This document shows positions 53,148 to 64,000 of a stretch of DNA of 64,000 nt, one piece after another. The stretch comes from Tricholoma matsutake (Eukaryota > Basidiomycota > Agaricomycetes > Agaricales > Tricholomataceae). Each line of letters begins with the position of its first letter. Positions within the stretch are counted from its first letter, which is position 1. A program made the translations under genes and the position numbers. Location: positions 4,898,001-4,962,000 of the forward strand of contig AP026544.2 of NCBI GenBank assembly GCA_026075535.2, written 5' to 3'. Under the pieces are notes generated by a model. That model made no database searches. It saw nothing but the letters and a program-made list of their open reading frames with translations, and was not told where the DNA came from.

Positions 53148-54688
53148 TTGCAGAACACCACAACAGAAGCCAGCAACAATGATTATGGCAACACATTGCC
53201 TCCGCACTATCAGATGTCTGAAGTCTCAGACCTTGCATCCTTGATGTCCATTGATACACCCGATGTCAATGTTTCATCTGATGCATCCATGCACTCCAAT
53301 GATCCTCCTACATCTGGTTCTGACACTGATAGACTGTATTCAGTATCTGATTTTGAGGTGGAATACTACACAAACTGGAAGTGACACTATCATGAGTTTG
53401 TGCATACAATTGAAACAACTCGCGTTCTCCACCCTGCTCCACCTATACCAAAGAATTCCCAGCTCCAACTTCTAGATCACTGGAGACTTCACAGCCCTGA
53501 ACGCTTTTGCCACAAACTTCACGTTGAGCCACAGACCTTTGACAGTCTTCTCAGCCTCATCAAAGACCATCCCATCTTTCACAACAACTCTAACAATGAC
53601 CAGCTAGCCATACATATTCAACTCAGTGTCTTTCTGTTTCGTGCTGGGCACTATGGAAATGCTTCTTCTCCCAAGGACACTGCTCAGTGGGCTGGAATTT
53701 CTGTTGGTGGTGTTGAGAAATGTACAGATCGTGTTATAGTTGCCCTTCTTTCATTTCATGATGAAGCAATCCATCTCCCTGATGCCATTGAAAAGGAGAG
53801 CTCGAAATCATATGTTGATGAAGCTGTGTGCCCAGAATGGCAAGGTGGATTTTTGTTGGCTGATGGGTCAAAATTCCCACTCTATCAATGTCCAGGGTTG
53901 CATGGTGATGCTTGGTTTGATAAGGATGGAGCATATGATATCGATTGTCAGGTACGATCCTTCTCAGTCACTATAATTTCATGCTCATGACAACTATAGT
54001 TTATCACTACTCCTCATGATTTGATGATTGCAGATTACTCTGTCGGACACACTGGTAGTGTACATGATTCATGGGCATTCCAAAGCACATGAACCTTCAA
54101 GGAGCACGCATGCATCTTTGGGACAGATGAATGGATGTGGGCAGACTCAGCCTATCCATCAGAAACATGGTCTGTATCACCATTCAAAAAGCCAGCTAAC
54201 AGTGAGCTGAGTCCAGATCAAAAGACTTTCAACTATTATCTTTCGAAGGTATGTTGATCTTGCTGCTCAATTAGATTGTTCTCTCATGTATATAGATCCG
54301 CATCCGTGTTGAGCATGCCATATGACTGCTTAAAGGCAGATTTCAGTCTTTGTTCGAGCTCTGGATCCAAATTTACACACATGAGAAGCATCTTTGGGCC
54401 ATTATGTGGATCCGATGCTGTATCATCCTTCATAACCTTATATTGCAAATTGAGGTGGGAGGAGACCATAGAGAGTGGCGAGAGGAACTCTACAATCTCT
54501 GGGATCAAAGGGAGGGGGCAGAGCACAGACGCTGGGAGGAGGAAGCTGAGACAGAAGGTGAGAATCATGAACTGACAGAGGTAGAACATGCTCGCCATTG
54601 CCTTATGACTGATGGACAGAAATTTCGAAACAGGCTCATGAAAAAATTGTTTGACAGTGAGGCAAGTGGAGCCCTACACCATGCCTGA
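53148..54688 (+). pseudogene. Harbinger-like DDE_4 transposase
   Basis: Exons 53148-53951, 54000-54248 and 54296-54688, with introns of 48 and 47 bp (GTACGA...CTATAG; GTATGT...TATATAG). An N-terminal Asp/Ser-rich region is followed by a helix-turn-helix-like segment (AQWAGISVGGVEKCTDRV) and the catalytic triad: Asp in LADGSKFPLY, Asp in MWADSAYPSETW and Glu in IRVEHAI. DYSVGHTGSVHDSWAF and PFKKPANSELS are typical of the family. Three TGA stops (53382, in QST-stop-TFKEH, and after RVEHAI) look like lost Arg codons. Otherwise the frame is nearly complete. Confidence 0.85.
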
Positions 54689-55035
54689 TGATTCTCTACA
54701 TAGCACGATTACGAGTAGTAAATGATGATAGCGAAAGTATAAGTAGTGCGGGCAAGAAAAATTACATGGTAGTATAATGAGCGAGACAGTCAGCCATTGT
54801 AGGGTGGAAGAAATAATCCCTCCCCGACATTTCCTGTACCACTCCCTGCTGCCTTTCCAAACATATTGGAATCTCCGAGCTGTTGCATACCAAATTGTTG
54901 TCCACCAAACTGTCCTACACCCACAGCGCCAGCTCCCTGATACTGAAGGTGGAGGCGCAACATTTGCAAATGGTGGGCTTCCTTTTCACGCTCTCATTGG
55001 TGCTGGGCTGCAAGTCGGCAGTCTTCAGCCTGCAG

Positions 55036-56152
55036 TCATTTGTCGTTTGCTTCTAGATTGATCCACTGCTTCTTGATATCTAACTCGACCATCCGTTGCG
55101 CATGCTCAGCCATCTTCTGAGCATGTTTCTCACCTGCAAGTGTCATGAGAATCTCCGCCTCAGCTCTGTTTTCATCAGTGAATGCCTCTTGCTGAGAACA
55201 CTTTCCCTGCACTTTCTGCAATGCAGAGGTTGAATGCATGGAAGGAGTGGAGGCTCTAGAATGAGGGGCTGAAGTTGAAGATGACCTGGAGATGGCTGCC
55301 AAGCCCAAGTTCCGCATTTCTTGGAGTACGAGAGATGATGGAAGGTGGCCATCAGGAGTCAGGGCATTGATTGGGCTGGCAGAGAGTGAACTGGTATCAT
55401 AAAGAGTTTCAAGCTGGCCATCATTGTTATTGCAATGAGCGCAAGGGATAAGAGTAGTAATGTACCTGCTTATTGCTCTGCCTAGCACTATTCTCTCCCT
55501 CATTGTTGTCGGCATCAATCAGACCCTCATCAGCACCAAAAGTGTCCTCTTCATTGTTGTGCCCTCTGCCCTGGATCAGGGCAAGTGCATTAGCAGCAAG
55601 ATCCTGTCCAAGCTCTGATGAAGCGGTATGCGGATTAAAGTTGGGGAGCATTTGCCAAAAACCATGGAGACACTTCCAAAATGGGAAATCTTGTTCTAAT
55701 TGTTCTGGGAGAAAAGGTTTGTATGGGGTACAGTGAAGAGAAGGCAAACTTACCAATAAGATTCCACATGTTACTCCCCTCCTCAACATCTTTGAATTGC
55801 AGACCGGCGCCTGTCTGCCCCATGTTCTCGTTGCAATTGACTTGTGAAATTTGGATTTGGTTCCTTTTGCAACATGCTCTTGTCGTCCCTCATCCTTGGC
55901 ATCCTTTGTAGAGTCAGAAAAAAGCTTGTGCCAGTCTACAGGATTCTCCTCCAACCAGTCAAGAAGCCTTTCAGTTCAACCTGTCGTACAAGAAATGCGG
56001 CAGACTTTAGCAGGTTGGGTGGTGGTGTCCTCATCTGAGGAGTCTAAGAAAGCAGACTCTACAACTTTTGATGAAGGCTTTCAAGCTCATTTTGGGGCCG
56101 ATCCAGGCTGGGGTTTGGTGGCAGCAGCACTCTTCTTTGCCTTTGGTGCCAT
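55036..56152 (-). pseudogene. Harbinger accessory (Myb/SANT-like) partner gene
   Basis: Convergent with the transposase. Start at 56152 (MAPKAKKSAAATKPQPGSAPK), then two TGA in a basic patch, and LLDWLEENPVDWHKLFSDS with AKGTKSKFHKSIA, a pattern I associate with fungal Harbinger partner proteins. An intron is likely (GTAAGT at about 55755 to CAG near 55712), leading into EQLEQDFPFWKCLHGFW and NPHTASSELGQDLAANALAL. A final exon has Ser-rich sequence and a coiled-coil C-terminus (MTLAGEKHAQKMAEHAQRM). In this superfamily the partner binds DNA and helps import the transposase. Function inferred from context. Confidence 0.65.
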
Positions 56153-56733
56153 AGTTGAATGTGGAATGTAGAACGTTGACAGTGGGAATGTCACCTTGAG
56201 TCTTAGTGGAGCTTGAAAAAGTGTTCAAAAATGGAAAGTGAAAATGAGCAAGAAAATGAGCATTTTTGCAGAAGCGATCGTATGGTTCAATTTTTTTTAA
56301 ATGATCATTTTTGGACTCATTCTCAATCTCATTCTCAAGTTCATTTCCAAAGAATGGGATTTAAAATGGCATCAAAATGTGCTGAAAATGGGCCAAGAAT
56401 GGCTACCGTGAACAACCCTATTCAAGATTTTCATCCATTAAATTCAGATTTTGCGATTGTCCAACATGATAATGGCTTTCATATGTTAATAAGAGGTATT
56501 AATATGTGATATTAATAGTAAATACAATAGTCATCAACACTTTTCAAACAAATTTTGCTCTAATTATGTTGATTTTGTGCCAAACCCTTGTACCCTTGAC
56601 AAACCCTCCCATACCCTTGGCAACCCTTATATGTTTCCATTCCCTTACCCCTAAGGGTAGGGTGTTCAGGGGTAGGGGTAAGGGTATGAGATCTGACACC
56701 CAGGGGTAACCCCTGCCTTGCCCTATGCTTCGG

Positions 56734-56980
56734 CATCTGATATGTCTCCCAGATTGGCTCTGCTTTGTGGTATTGCACCCATTTGTCTGGTGCTCCTACC
56801 TTTCTCTGCTTGTATGGGGGCTGGGTGCTTCTCCTTGGTGGATAGTTCCAGCATTGTCACCACGAGGTTTGTCCTTTTTTGAATTGTTGTGGTGTTCTCT
56901 GATAGTGTCATCTGCTGTAATCCTGGTGTACCTGCCAGTGTCTGATTGTCCGGCATGTCAATTGCTGGGTGCTGGGGCAT
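56734..56980 (-). pseudogene. LINE 2 ORF1 N-terminal part
   Basis: Start MPQHPAIDMPDNQTLAG at 56980. The frame runs to ISDAEA at 56734, where the hAT-like MITE is inserted, and continues as GLSWLAAKG at 52618. Confidence 0.7.
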
Positions 56981-57332
56981 CGTTTGATTTTCCCCTTGCT
57001 TCAGTAGTGTATTTACACTATTCTATGACCCAGAGGTGTAGTTTCCCTTTGTTCTACCCACTTTGAACCATGGGAATTTTTGAATGAGGTGGCGGTACTG
57101 GATCAAGAAGTGTTTTCACAAGTAGATTACATTAGCTAACATGACAGCAATTATATTAAATAGTTATTGGTCCAGTGTCATCAAACTCCTCATCTTCGAG
57201 CCTCAGCAGGGTGCAGCCTACCATTGGGGTGCTCTATTGATGTACATGTTGCCAAGTTTTGGTGTAAAAAGGGTGTCAGTTGCATAGTTGAGAGAGAAAT
57301 TTTCCCAATATGATTTTGGCAGATGCCAAATG

Positions 57333-57490
57333 TAGGGTGTAGCACAGGTCACACTGCAGGTAACTTTTCAAACACCACACCTGCACCCACAAACACCCCC
57401 GTTCTAACACTGCAACCACAGTGACAGGTTTTTACCACGGTCTGCCATGAAACACCACAGGTGCAACACCATGTATAGGCACCGTGGTCT
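57333..57490 (+). repeat. hAT-like terminal fragment
   Basis: TAGGGTGTAGCACAGGTCAC and the following 150 bp match the left end of the element at 18004 (CACCACACCTGCACC, TTCTAACACTGCAACCA, AACACCACAGGTG). No matching right end was found, so it is a fragment or a very diverged copy. Confidence 0.65.
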
Positions 57491-57813
57491 TTTTGAGAAA
57501 GCTAATCAATGTTGACAATGACATGGCAACAGTCTTTTGACAAGCAGTGCTGAATGTACAGTGTCAATGGTGATGTTGACGACACAGGATAGAGGCAGAA
57601 CTGAGACAAATTGCTGATGTATGCAGGAGGAACTGTCATGGTGGTGGGGACATTTTCTCATAATTTGAGGCAGCACTCGCAATCATGGGGCTTGTAGCTG
57701 TAAGTTCTCATAGAAATGGCTTTTGAGGGCCTGAATTTGAGCTTGCAGTTGATTTGCAGAGGCATCAAGGGTTGGCAGAACTTGAGGATTGGTCTTTTCT
57801 CCAGGGACATGTC

Positions 57814-58330
57814 TCATATCAATTTTACCTTCTTCTTATGTGTGTAGGGATATTTGATATCAATGATGAGGTTATCTTCTTCATCTGAGCAGTTGTTGAT
57901 ATCTTGATCCCAGGCTAAATCTGGGTCGTCAGAGTCATTGTCAATGTTGTCCACATCAAATTTGTTCCTAAGGTTACCTAGTATGCTGGTGATTGATGGG
58001 GCCTTGGTGACCATTTAAAGTAATTAGTCATTAAACAGAACAAGAATGATGAAAAAGAAAAAACTTACCTCAAGTCAAAATGACACAACTCATTCAACTG
58101 TGCAAGAGAATTCCTCTTTGGACAGATCCATAATAATCAAAGGGGATGAAACAATTTGTTCCCTGAGGTTTCTCTTGTCCAGTGTTAGTTGGTACTGGGC
58201 TTTCATCATAATGATTTCTGTTTGCGTATCTGGATCTGATGACACAGGAGATATAGTGGGAGATAGTGCAGATGTTCCATGGGCGGCAAGTGATGCAAGT
58301 GTTGAAATACTAGGCAGTCTGGGATATACT
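57814..58330 (-). pseudogene. possible two-exon gene fragment, unknown function
   Basis: 58330-58075 reads on the minus strand as a Ser/Pro-rich then helical segment (IIMMKAQYQLTLDKRNLREQ) with two TGA near its end that could be lost Arg codons. A GTAAGT donor follows at about 58073, and 58014-57814 is an open frame with an Asp-rich region and a KKKVKL end. The acceptor is not certain. No family recognised. Confidence 0.3.
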
Positions 58331-58589
58331 TAATCACTTCTGGACATGTTTCCTGGAGGAATGGCATGAGGCCCAGCACACCCTTGCGAAAGGTTTAAAT
58401 AAATAGCAAGCGCGATGATCCTGCCCAAGCCAAAAAGAAAACCATGACAGCGGCACCAACAAGTGAGAGATGCAAAGTCGAACCCATGATGACACAAAGT
58501 CAGACCCATTGAGAAGTAAGTTACCCAGGCTCAAATTCAAGTTGTAAATATATGTCAATGCACCCCATGGGGCACAATGTTCATGTGAC

Positions 58590-59530
58590 CAATCATTGAT
58601 TTCAAGTCACACTGAAGTTGAACTTGACAAGTTGAACATGGGCCAACTGCTACCACCACCTCTCCTTCCTTCAACCCCGACCACCTCCCACCTCCATCAG
58701 CAGCTGCCAATGCTGCTCCCATGCTGCTCCATCAACAGTAAATGGCGACCTGCATGGCTTCAAAATTGCTGCATCACACAGACATCAACAGTATCAACAG
58801 CCATTGATTTATCTTGAGGAGCCTGAGGCCCCTCAACACAAAGTAAATTAAGTGTTTTCAATGTTCTTTTCTTTATTTTTCAAGTTCTAATGGTCTTGTT
58901 CAGTTATTTTTAGGTTATCTACTACCACAACAATGCACGATGCAGACACACACCCCCTCCTTTCCATCCAAATGGGATGTGGGGGGGTTGTTTGGGGTTA
59001 AGAGACCCCATTGAGGCTGGGTAGCAGGGTGCCTGTGAGGTAAGCACACAAAATGCCCTTAACCCCACCACCTCATCACTAACCACCTCACACCTCAAAA
59101 AAAATATGAAACACTGCCACGACAATGGCAGGACAGGGTGACAGGACCCATAACCAAAGAGGCATCCCCCAACAACCACCACTATGAGCCTCTGCTCATA
59201 GGGTGGGATCAGGGGTGCTAATGACAATCACAACATGAATGGACTGATGACAATGGAGCGGGAGATGATAGAATGATGAGATGACTGGAGTCGAAGGCCC
59301 ATGAGACATTGTTTGATGTCTCTTGGGCCATTGGTAAGTTTTTTTATTACTCTTCTTTCATTATTTTGCTGCTAACATTCTTTTTAGCAACAAAGCTGAC
59401 CAGCACCCACCACCACTGTTGTGAGCCCCTGCTCACAAGGTGGATTGTGGGTGCTCAACGATGAACCAACAATGACAGGGGACAACAATGACATGGGAGA
59501 GGACCTATGATGAAGCACACTACCTGCCCC
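58590..59530 (+). repeat. hairpin plus intron-like module (third locus)
   Basis: Low-complexity exon-like sequence with CCTCTGCTCATAGGGTGG and CCCCTGCTCACAAGGTGG, as at the two other loci. At 59296-59329 GGCCCATGAGACAT pairs with ATGTCTCTTGGGCC (14 positions, one mismatch), followed directly by TTG|GTAAGT, an intron-like 59334-59387 with GCTAAC and TTTTTAG. A smaller hairpin GAGGAGCC/GGCCCCTC lies near 58818. Confidence 0.55.
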
Positions 59531-59559
59531 CAGCCTCATGAGGGGTGGATCATGTGTGG

Positions 59560-59765
59560 ACCAACAATGACAATGACTGAGGGGGACAGGAGTGAAGGTA
59601 GGTGAGAGGGAGGGGAGACAACAACAAGAGAGAGGGGGGATGATGATGAGAGGGAGGGGAAACAATGATGAGAGGGAGGAGAAACAATGATGAGATGGAG
59701 GGGGGACAACAATGAGATGGAGGGGGGACAACAATGAACAATGAGAGGGAGGGGGGGGGGGACAA
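59560..59765 (+). repeat. purine-rich minisatellite
   Basis: Imperfect tandem units of GAGAGGGAGGGGxxACAACAATGA, ending in a G10 run. Pro/Ser/Leu-rich frames on the minus strand are products of this repeat and are not called as genes. Confidence 0.7.
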
Positions 59766-59849
59766 TGACACCACCATCATGGACACCAACAGACAAATGG
59801 GAACTGTATATGTAGTGTAGTTACATATCAAATACATGTATTATGTAGG

Positions 59850-61922
59850 AAATGCAATAATTTTTTTGATATCATATGCAGTGTGAATGACATTTAGAGG
59901 ACCAAAAAATCTTCTCAAGCATCAGAGGATATCCAGGAAGCATATGAATCATACATTCCTGAGGTGCCCTGGAGCACTTTGGACCAAAATTCACTACCCT
60001 GAAGACTGGCAAATAATGGCACTTTACCTACAGAGTGCCCAGGGTAGACAATTGCTTCGGATGCCTTGGCATGCCCCAAGACATCCTAGGGTAACCCAGG
60101 ACACCCTGGGGACAAAAGCAATTTTCCTGATGAATCTTCAGAGGTGGTGGATGCTGGGTATGTGTCTCGAGCATGGACAGGCATATCATGGTTGCCTGGA
60201 GGATCCATTTCAGGCCAGAGGTGCGAAGTGATTCACCACATTCATGCAACACTTATTTAACTAGTAGTGAATGCAGCCATCACAACACAAGATTGGCACC
60301 ATGACCCAAAACACATGTGTATTCATGTCATATGTACATATCTACAAGACAATCAGAAGTGGAGACTGACATGGGTGTGAGAAGCAGTGAGGACTATCAT
60401 GGGAAAACTACTGCTTGTATAGTAATTGGCACCTGGGGCAGCTCTTTCATCATTGAGAATTGTGGTGAGAAAATGAGAGGATTATGCACATGACAATATT
60501 GCATGAGGTGATGGACAAGCACGTTAGGGGTGTGCAAGGCGATATGCCAGTGGACACACATTATTGACTATGATGGGTGCTTACCTAACATCATTCATTA
60601 ATGCGGCATGTTTGGCAATGAAATGAGAAATTCATGGGACTTGTTGGAAGTTTGGTTGAAAACCATTGTTGAACAAGCTCTAAATCTGCATCATGAAACC
60701 TCCCAAATAGTGTACAACATCAGTTGATCTGACACCTCCAAATTACAATCCAGCATGCTACTGTGGTGGGATGAGCCAAAATGTTGAAAGTTGCTCATAA
60801 TAAGTAACACAAGTCACATTGCATGACAAGATAGTATGCAATGCAAAAATCTTTCAGTGACTCGGTCTCATCCATGTTTGAGTTCCCTTTGTGTAAATCC
60901 CTCAAATGCCTCAGCGCTCAGCACTATATTAATACTGAACACCTCAGAGCCTCTTTCTTATGCTTGTACCCACATGCAATCAGCTTCCTCTTCCTTATGA
61001 CATGTGGAGGGACATGGTGTTGACAACTTTGGAGCATACGAGGGCAGGGATACCTCCAGCAAAGATGCATCCCATGTTTACAGCCTACATGCCAGCTCCA
61101 AAATACTCACCCATGACAAGAATGAAATGGAGCAACTCAACAGCGCATGTAAATTTGAGTAAGAGGCAGAAGATGTGGCATAGTTGAGATGGAACTGCAC
61201 AGAGGGAAGGACGTCAGACAATGTTTCACCAAATAACCTCAATTTGAGCATTTCATACTGTATGATTACAAGCATGGTGTGATTACACATAGCAATATCC
61301 ATTCATGAGTTCCTGAAAGAAATACAAGCTGTATCATGCAGTGCAAAAAGTAAATAGAAGCAGGAGCGACAACATGGTTCGACAACATGGTTTGGACTTG
61401 AAGTGTTGTACATTGAGGGGCAAAGGATCAGGCACCAAATTATTGTGAAAGATGTGTATATTGTACTGTTGAGAATTCTGAGGCTGTGGTTATGATACAT
61501 GCCATGGTTGTTGGCCGTGTGAGTGGGAGAAGAGTAATATGGTCAATGGATGTGGGTTGTATTCATCATGCATAGATGCATGTCAAACATGTCTTGACAA
61601 CAATCTTGATCTTCTACATGGATTTCTGGTCCACGGTTGTAGTGCCCTGGCTCACTGTGTGTATTAATGGAACTCTGTGCTGGCTCACTCCATGTGCAAC
61701 CTGACACTGCTGAGAATGGTAGCTTTATCATTTTGAACATTGTCATGTGACTGACTTCCCTTGTGACAATGTAATGATGTCCTGCTGTCAAAAGGTATCG
61801 ACAAGAGTTGATGAAAATATAAAAGAATTCGATTATGTAACTAAGATCAGATATCTGTTCAAAAACATGTGATCATGATCTTGAGTTTTTCACCTTGTAA
61901 ATTTACCATCATCGGATCCAGG
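59850..61922. other. no recognisable gene
   Basis: Only short open frames without family motifs. The frame at 59887-60231 overlaps CCTGGGGT-type repeats and is unconvincing. The motif GTCATGTGACTGACTTC at about 61743 recurs at 62681 and 63461. Confidence 0.35.
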
Positions 61923-61925
61923 TTA

Positions 61926-62456
61926 CACAAGAGGCAGAGCAATATGTTACCCTGGAGAATATGTTGGGAATAATAGGGAAAAAAGACACTTTTTCCCTGG
62001 GGAAAAATAAAAGGAACCATCAGTAAAAAAATGTTGTTTTCCCACACTTTTCTCTTTGCTCTTGCTCAGCAAAAATAACTCATCCATTCCCAGGAGAAAA
62101 TCAGGTGAAAATGGAGGGGAAATATATCTTTTTTTCCACATTTTCTCTATATCTGGTGAAAATAACATTTTTCTCCTGACTTCCACAATTTTTTCACCTA
62201 GAAACAGATTAGTTATTTTTCCACAGAGAAAAAACTGGGAATATATGGGAAAATGACCTTTTCCCCCCTAATGTTCACAAGTTTTTCTCCTGGAAACAGA
62301 TTAGTTGTTTTCCTGCAGCAACCAAAAGGACAAAGTGTGGGAAAATAACATATTTTTATTGATGGTTCCTTTTATTTTTCCCCAGTGAAAAAGTATCTTT
62401 TTCTCCCATTATTCCCAACATTTTCTCCAGGGTAATATATTGCTCTGCCTCTTGTG
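61926..62456. mobile_element. 531-bp MITE with long inverted repeats
   Basis: Inverted repeats of about 130 bp: CACAAGAGGCAGAGCAATAT from 61926 and the complement ending 62456, with TTGGGAATAAT and GGAACCATCA blocks in both arms. It is flanked by TTA (61923-61925, 62457-62459), fitting a PIF/Harbinger-type duplication. No coding capacity. Confidence 0.8.
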
Positions 62457-62680
62457 TTAGAACAGACTGACCTGACATGCTCATCAAGCCAATACCCAAC
62501 ATATCACCCATCTTAATCATTATAGGGAAGACTTGTGTGCTTTGTTCAACAACATTTCAGGCATTGGCTGTATTTGAATGACAATATTCTTTTTGTTAAG
62601 TTGAGAGACTTTGATTACACAATGTATGCAAACTATTGCAACTATTTTGAGGAAACAGTGGGGAGTGACATGAATGAGAG

Positions 62681-63115
62681 TCATGTGACTGACTTCTGTT
62701 GAGGGTGACACTATCATAGTACTGTCACAAACCCAGGTACTTGCTGTTCAAAGAGTTCCTGATTTCCAAGGGAGAAATATAACTATTATTTCTGGTCCTC
62801 AAAATAAATGTTGTTTGTTAAAAATTCCACTGTTGCCAGCCATGTAGAATTAGACTTCAAGGAACTCACCATATTTCCATCCCATGTATGACCCACATAC
62901 CATCCACTATTTCAAAAGTCAAATATTACACTGAATCCATTCCTACTGGTGTTGGGGTTTCTTCTCACAAATATCTAACACTATAAATTTCTCTATAACT
63001 GTCTTCCCAGATGGTATTGCCCCTTACTGTACATGGCCAGTATAGCCAAATATGTGAGTTGCGATTATGACCTTACAAGAACAATTTCCCACAATATAAT
63101 TTGGTGTACTGTAGG
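62681..63115 (+). repeat. direct repeat, copy 1
   Basis: Starts TCATGTGACTGACTTCTGTTG. Shares blocks in the same order with 63461-63855: GAGAAATATA, AAAAATTCCA, TTGCCAGCCATGTA, TTCCTACTGGTG, ACAAGAACAATTTCC, ATAATTTGG. Confidence 0.65.
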
Positions 63116-63460
63116 GAAAAATCCACTGCCTCATTGGCAAACTCATTGGTTCCAACTCCATGACTGGGCTGGTTGTTAGTCCTTCCTCGAACAAATATGA
63201 TACTTCAGAGCACTTCAGTTCTCCTTGGTACTTCCTTGGCTCCAGGCTACCTCATGATATCTCCAGTGTCCTCACTGAGTTTGCAGTCTGCTCCACTGTG
63301 GGAGACAACCTACCTGCCAACATGTGCCACCAAATATTGGGATTGTACTGTAAAAGGAAAAGGAAGGGACACCATACTTGAGTTCAAAACCTTAGACTTC
63401 TCAGATGATCAGCCAGTGTATGAAGGAAATTCTGAGAAAATTTATGACCAGGTCAACCTT

Positions 63461-63855
63461 GTCATGTGACTGACTTCTGTTGTGGGTAACAATGTCACAA
63501 CAATGTCACAACCCCCGATACATCCTGATCAAAGAGATCCTGACCTCCAGGAGAGAAATATAGCTATTGTCTTGTGAAAATAAACTGTTGTTTGGTAAAA
63601 ATTCCAATGTTGCCAGCCATGTATAATTACACTTCAAAGAACTCACTATATTTCTTTCAAATGTATGACAAACATACAATCCACCAGTACAAAAATCAAA
63701 TATGATGCTGAATCTATTCCTACTGGTGAAGGGATTCTTCCTAGATGCTATTGGCCAATAACAGTACTTGGCAGGTATAGCCATACATCTGAGTTTGGAT
63801 TTTGACTGTACAAGAACAATTTCCAATAATATAATTTGGAGTAGTCACTATAGTG
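63461..63855 (+). repeat. direct repeat, copy 2
   Basis: Diverged second copy of 62681-63115, with about 345 bp between them. Could be a tandem duplication or the LTRs of a very small retroelement; no primer site or purine tract is evident. Confidence 0.65.
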
Positions 63856-64000
63856 TCATGATTGGAACTAAACTGTATTAACTTGTGTATGACAAGCATG
63901 TGAATTAGCAGCCAAAGCTCTGTTTGAAAATCAACCCCTTCCACCATTGCCCCTGCCATTCCTGCAGGGAGAGATGTTCAAAGCAACATCAATGGTGGAC

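Larger units (their letters stand above)
52813..56420. mobile_element. Harbinger-like DNA transposon
   Basis: Inverted ends TAGGGTTGTTCATGG at 52813 and its near-complement ending 56420, with similarity continuing about 40 bp inward (CCATTTTCAGC on both sides). Two convergent genes: a DDE_4-type transposase (+) and a partner protein (-). The ends allow a TA or TTA duplication, usual for PIF/Harbinger/ISL2EU types, but which cannot be settled here. Confidence 0.75.
52627..56725. mobile_element. hAT-like MITE carrying a nested Harbinger element
   Basis: Ends TAAGGCAAGGCAGGGGT (52627) and, inverted, TAGGGCAAGGCAGGGGT (ending 56725). Flanking TGCTTCAG (52619-52626) and TGCTTCGG (56726-56733) form an 8-bp duplication with one transition, fitting hAT. 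Without the inner transposon it is about 490 bp and rich in short ACCCTTA/TAAGGGT inverted repeats, so it is a MITE. Removing it with one duplication rejoins the LINE 2 ORF1 frame. Confidence 0.75.
48086..56980 (-). mobile_element. LINE 2 (I/Tad-like), split by nested DNA transposons
   Basis: Minus-strand LINE with ORF1 (56980-56734 plus 52618-51162), then ORF2 with endonuclease, RT and RNase H to about 48086. ORF1 and ORF2 overlap by about 70 bp. A hAT-like MITE with a Harbinger inside lies within ORF1. An internal deletion removes the RT N-terminus including motif A. The 3' end is cut inside the C-terminal Cys/His region. Confidence 0.8.

Noticed and set aside
52627..56725. A Harbinger transposon making 8-bp target duplications
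   Set aside because: A second, inner pair of inverted ends at 52813 and 56420 encloses the two genes, so the 8-bp duplication belongs to an outer MITE.
59887..60231. 115-codon open frame as a gene
   Set aside because: Overlaps CCTGGGGT-like repeats and shows no motif; composition suggests chance.

Overview
The window looks like transposon-dense heterochromatin from a basidiomycete, most likely an Agaricomycete. Supporting signs are introns of about 47-70 bp with GTRAGT donors and CTRAC branch points, chromodomain Ty3/gypsy elements, a KDZ transposase, a Harbinger-type transposase with its partner gene, and I/Tad-like LINEs. I found no ordinary host metabolic gene and no rRNA, CRISPR or bacterial feature. 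Almost every coding region is decayed. A large share of the in-frame stops are TGA at arginine sites, and LTR pairs differ mainly at CpG/TpG/CpA, which points to cytosine-methylation-driven (or RIP-like) decay.

Layout: (1) 1.2-16.9 kb is an old Ty1/copia element on the minus strand. Its LTR, primer site, gag and protease lie at 16.9-14.7 kb and its integrase and partial RT at 5.9-1.2 kb. It is split by gypsy element A (6540-14408, TSD GCAAG) and by a 2.4-kb inverted-repeat element (1633-4068, TSD TTGTCG). (2) 17.5-34.6 kb is a KDZ-type DNA transposon with about 53-bp inverted repeats and two convergent genes. It is interrupted by a hAT-like element (18004-19866), a solo LTR (22767-23463), gypsy element B (25682-33375, TSD GCTTG) and a second solo LTR (33448-34144). 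(3) 35384-42731 is gypsy element C, from a second LTR family (TSD CATAG), followed by a family-2 solo LTR (42831-43412). (4) 43.4-57.0 kb holds two LINEs in opposite orientation meeting at about 48085. The minus-strand LINE is split by a hAT-like MITE (52627-56725), which itself holds a Harbinger-like transposon (52813-56420). (5) 57-64 kb is mostly non-coding repeats: another hairpin/intron module repeat, a 531-bp MITE with TTA duplications, and a diverged direct repeat.

The most notable system is in the three gypsy elements. Each carries, antisense between pol and the 3' LTR, a two-exon gene encoding coiled coil, basic patch, fungal-type Zn(II)2Cys6 cluster and acidic tail. The intron splits the cluster in all three, and copy C is fully open while its gag and pol are broken. 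The same elements show a Tf1/sushi-like self-priming site whose two 11-nt partners co-vary between families, a co-varying LTR stem-loop, and a candidate central polypurine tract.

The second unusual item is a modular repeat at three loci. Near-perfect GGGCCCAA-type hairpins lie immediately before canonical-looking introns or T-runs, in otherwise non-coding sequence. All calls come from reading the sequence; no database search was run.
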